A stretch of DNA of 64,000 nucleotides from Actinomycetota bacterium (GTDB lineage Bacteria; Actinomycetota; Humimicrobiia; Humimicrobiales; Humimicrobiaceae), in the NCBI GenBank assembly GCA_028698215.1, contig JAQVDY010000009.1, forward strand, positions 1 through 64,000. The letters run 5' to 3'. Both the position numbers and the translations under genes were made by a program. Below, piece after piece: positions 62,089 through 64,000 of this stretch. The notes below the pieces were generated by a model, which was not told the origin of the DNA, did no database searches, and saw only the letters and a program-made list of their open reading frames with translations. Numbering within the stretch: the first letter of the stretch is position 1; every line of letters starts with the position of its first letter.

Positions 62089-62241
62089 CAAAAGGCAGGG
62101 CAAAAAAGACAATTAAGATGGATAAAATAGGAAGAGCTGGAAAAATTTGTCCATTAAAAGCATACAGCAATTATGATATTATTTAGGCTAGAGGGCCAAG
62201 GGCCCTTACAGATAAAAATGTAAAAATTAGATGGGGGAGAG

Positions 62242-63216
62242 ATGCGTTATATCAATTTAGGCAAAACAGATATCAAGGTTTCAGTGATAGGTTTTGGGGC
62301 CTGGGCCATAGGGGGATGGATGTGGGGTGGTACCGACCACCAGCAGTCAGTAAGGGCAGTAGAGGCAGCCATTGATGCCGGCATCAACCTAATTGATACT
62401 GCTCCTGCTTATGGGCAGGGGCTTTCTGAGCAGATAGTAGGGCAGGCCATAAAAGGCAAGAGGGACCAGGTAATTATTGCTACCAAATGCGGCCTGGTAT
62501 GGAATGTAGAGAGAGGGGAGCACTTTTTTGATTATCAATCAGGCCAGCAGGTTTATAAATATTTAGGGCCGGAGTCTATCCGGTATGAAATTGACTTAAG
62601 CTTAAAGCGGCTGGGTATAGACCATATTGACTTATACCAGACTCACTGGCAGGATACGAGCACTCCCATTGAAGAAACCATGGGTACATTAATGGAGCTA
62701 AAGAAAGAGGGTAAAATCAGGGCTATTGGGGCCAGTAATGCTACCTTAGATCAGCTAAAACAGTATGACCAATATGGCCAGCTGGATGTAGACCAGGAAA
62801 AGTACAGCTTGATTGATACTGCGGTAGAAGAAGAAGTCCTGCCCTGGTGCCAGGAAAATAAGGTTACTATGCTGGCTTACAGCCCCATAGGACAGGGACT
62901 GCTTACTGGGAAACTGGATCCGGACCGTGAATTTGAAGGTGATGATTTGAGAAAAGGCAACCCCAGGTTCAGTGCTAAAAATAGGAAGATGATGCAGGAT
63001 ATACTGAACCTTTATTTTAAGCCTATTGCTGATAAATACGGCCTGTCGCTTACCCAGCTTTCAGTAGCAACTCTGGTTTCCCAAGAAAATGTTATAGCTT
63101 TGTGCGGGGCCAGAAGCCAGCAGCAGGTAGAGGAAAATGCCCGGGCAGGAGAGCCGGTAATTGAACCGGAAGATATTGCTGCTGTCAGGCAGGCTTTATC
63201 TGATGTGGATATTTAA
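62242..63216 (+). CDS. Aldo/keto reductase
   Basis: 324 residues. Catalytic Asp and Tyr in NLIDTAPAYGQGLSE, Lys in IIATKCGL and His in LYQTHWQD; NADP-binding tail with ALCGARSQQQVEENA. (beta/alpha)8 barrel, similar to the YajO/general-stress-protein-69-like group. Acts on an unknown aldehyde or ketone. GGGGGAGAG precedes the ATG. Confidence 0.92.
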   Translation: MRYINLGKTDIKVSVIGFGAWAIGGWMWGGTDHQQSVRAVEAAIDAGINLIDTAPAYGQGLSEQIVGQAIKGKRDQVIIATKCGLVWNVERGEHFFDYQSGQQVYKYLGPESIRYEIDLSLKRLGIDHIDLYQTHWQDTSTPIEETMGTLMELKKEGKIRAIGASNATLDQLKQYDQYGQLDVDQEKYSLIDTAVEEEVLPWCQENKVTMLAYSPIGQGLLTGKLDPDREFEGDDLRKGNPRFSAKNRKMMQDILNLYFKPIADKYGLSLTQLSVATLVSQENVIALCGARSQQQVEENARAGEPVIEPEDIAAVRQALSDVDI

Positions 63217-63246
63217 CTGGAGGGATAGCATTATAATAGGCCAGGT

Positions 63247-64000
63247 TTAGCTGCCGCTGCCCAAGCTTTGGTGCAGCCTTTGCTTCATCTGGTCTATCAA
63301 GTTCCGGGAAGAGGGGTCTACCCCGTTTAGTACGGCCAGGTAAATAGAAATCCAGTCAGCCAGGTAAATCCCATAGAAGGCTTTTAAGGCTTTGCTTTCT
63401 CCCTTTAAGGTGATTTCTTCAAAATTCAGCCTTTTTTCAAAAAGCATGCCTTTAAATATTTCAATTCTCTTCCTTATTTCTTTTCTTTCTTCATTATCTG
63501 ATATAAATAGGATAAAGAATTTATCCCTTAGCAGGCTTCTCATTTCCCAGGCGGCTATTTCATCATGGTCCAGTTCTGGTATGGAATAAAAGTGGGCAAA
63601 GTTTTTGCTGTTTACACATAACTGGCTTTTAAGCCGGCAGCAGATGGCATTGGTTACGGGAGTCCCCCCATATATTACCGGTATATGCTGGTACAGGTTT
63701 AAGGCAGTCCTTTTAGCCAGATTCTTATATATCTTTACATCGGGGCTGAATTCCCGGATGCATTCAAACAGCGCATTTTCAATTTCGTCCCAATCTATGC
63801 CCAGCACGCACACTTCATTGGTGATGCAGATATCCAGGGCATTGGTCCGGTTTAAGGTGTTAACCAGCAATGCATACATATAGCCTATGGCCATCCTGGA
63901 TTTGATACTGGTCTGGTATTCAATTAGAAGCATATCCTGCCTGCCGCTGGCCAGCTGTTTTAGCTGTCCCCCGGCAGTGATGGCGATTATCCTGATCCCT
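63247..64000 (-). CDS. Bifunctional phosphoglucose/phosphomannose isomerase, N-terminal part outside the window
   Basis: The frame stays open to base 64000, so the N-terminus lies beyond the right edge; the internal ATG at 63933 is not the start. The visible 250 residues start within a SIS domain (IIAITAGGQLKQLASG) and contain IPVIYGGTPVTNAICCRLKSQ, ELDHDEIAAWE and a C-terminal SSRNLIDQMKQRL, the pattern of archaeal-type PGI/PMI enzymes. It interconverts fructose-6-phosphate with glucose- and mannose-6-phosphate. Confidence 0.85.
   Translation of the reverse strand, partial: GIRIIAITAGGQLKQLASGRQDMLLIEYQTSIKSRMAIGYMYALLVNTLNRTNALDICITNEVCVLGIDWDEIENALFECIREFSPDVKIYKNLAKRTALNLYQHIPVIYGGTPVTNAICCRLKSQLCVNSKNFAHFYSIPELDHDEIAAWEMRSLLRDKFFILFISDNEERKEIRKRIEIFKGMLFEKRLNFEEITLKGESKALKAFYGIYLADWISIYLAVLNGVDPSSRNLIDQMKQRLHQSLGSGS

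Noticed and set aside
62192-62206. AGGGCC/GGCCCT palindrome before the aldo/keto reductase gene
   Set aside because: Only 6 bp with no T run or promoter overlap that I can support.

Overview
The window is a gene-dense bacterial chromosome segment, nearly all on the plus strand and of moderate to low GC by eye. It suggests a monoderm (single-membrane) anaerobe: a Rex redox repressor, a LytR-CpsA-Psr wall ligase, Gram-positive-style PurS/PurQ/PurL, a heliorhodopsin (a family known mainly from monoderms), and the trigger factor-ClpP-ClpX-ValS-FolC and MreBCD-PBP2-RodA-radical SAM-RNase G gene orders seen in Clostridia and deep-branching Actinobacteria. The lineage is an inference; there is no rRNA here. 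TTG starts are common.

Layout. 1-1641: the 3' end of a repeat-containing surface-type protein. 1731-2243: five tRNA genes (Arg-His-Arg-Lys-Leu). 2323-3450: a GH99-like protein. 3571-22203: a long housekeeping run with proteostasis (tig, clpP, clpX), valS, folC, ndk, maf, the rod-shape wall machinery (mreBCD, mrdA, rodA), two radical-SAM-linked genes and an RNase E/G. 22375-24680: glutamate dehydrogenase, behind a terminator-like leader, and a 2-hydroxyacid dehydrogenase. 24805-30167: a compact Tad/Flp pilus operon including a 55-residue pilin. 30167-34846: an SSB-like protein, YchF, a methyltransferase, Rex, an LCP protein and a small orphan. 34903-44104: a tightly overlapping purine operon, purB-S-Q-L-F-M-N-H. 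44145-46508: Lon on the minus strand.

46771-51200 holds mixed metabolic and membrane genes (DUF89, a mini-zincin, GalT-like, a site-2 protease, a BASS transporter). At 51331-51411 a structured RNA matches the c-di-GMP-II riboswitch and is followed by an intrinsic terminator. A 10-bp perfect complement between the aptamer and the terminator gives a legible OFF-switch model. It controls a secreted CAP-domain protein and a small orphan gene. Then come a TPR protein, a B12-type radical SAM protein, a DsrE-like protein and a CoA-disulfide-reductase-like flavoprotein.

58610-62088 is the other highlight: MscL with a zinc ribbon, a small charged coiled-coil protein, a heliorhodopsin with its retinal lysine and counterion glutamate, and an ABC-2 exporter pair. 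An aldo/keto reductase and a phosphoglucose/phosphomannose isomerase, cut by the right edge, close the window. No CRISPR array, insertion sequence, prophage or rRNA was seen. The least explained parts are the leader of the glutamate dehydrogenase gene, the same-frame open stretch after the SSB-like gene, several AT-rich inverted repeats next to promoters, and the 355-bp gap before the flavoprotein.
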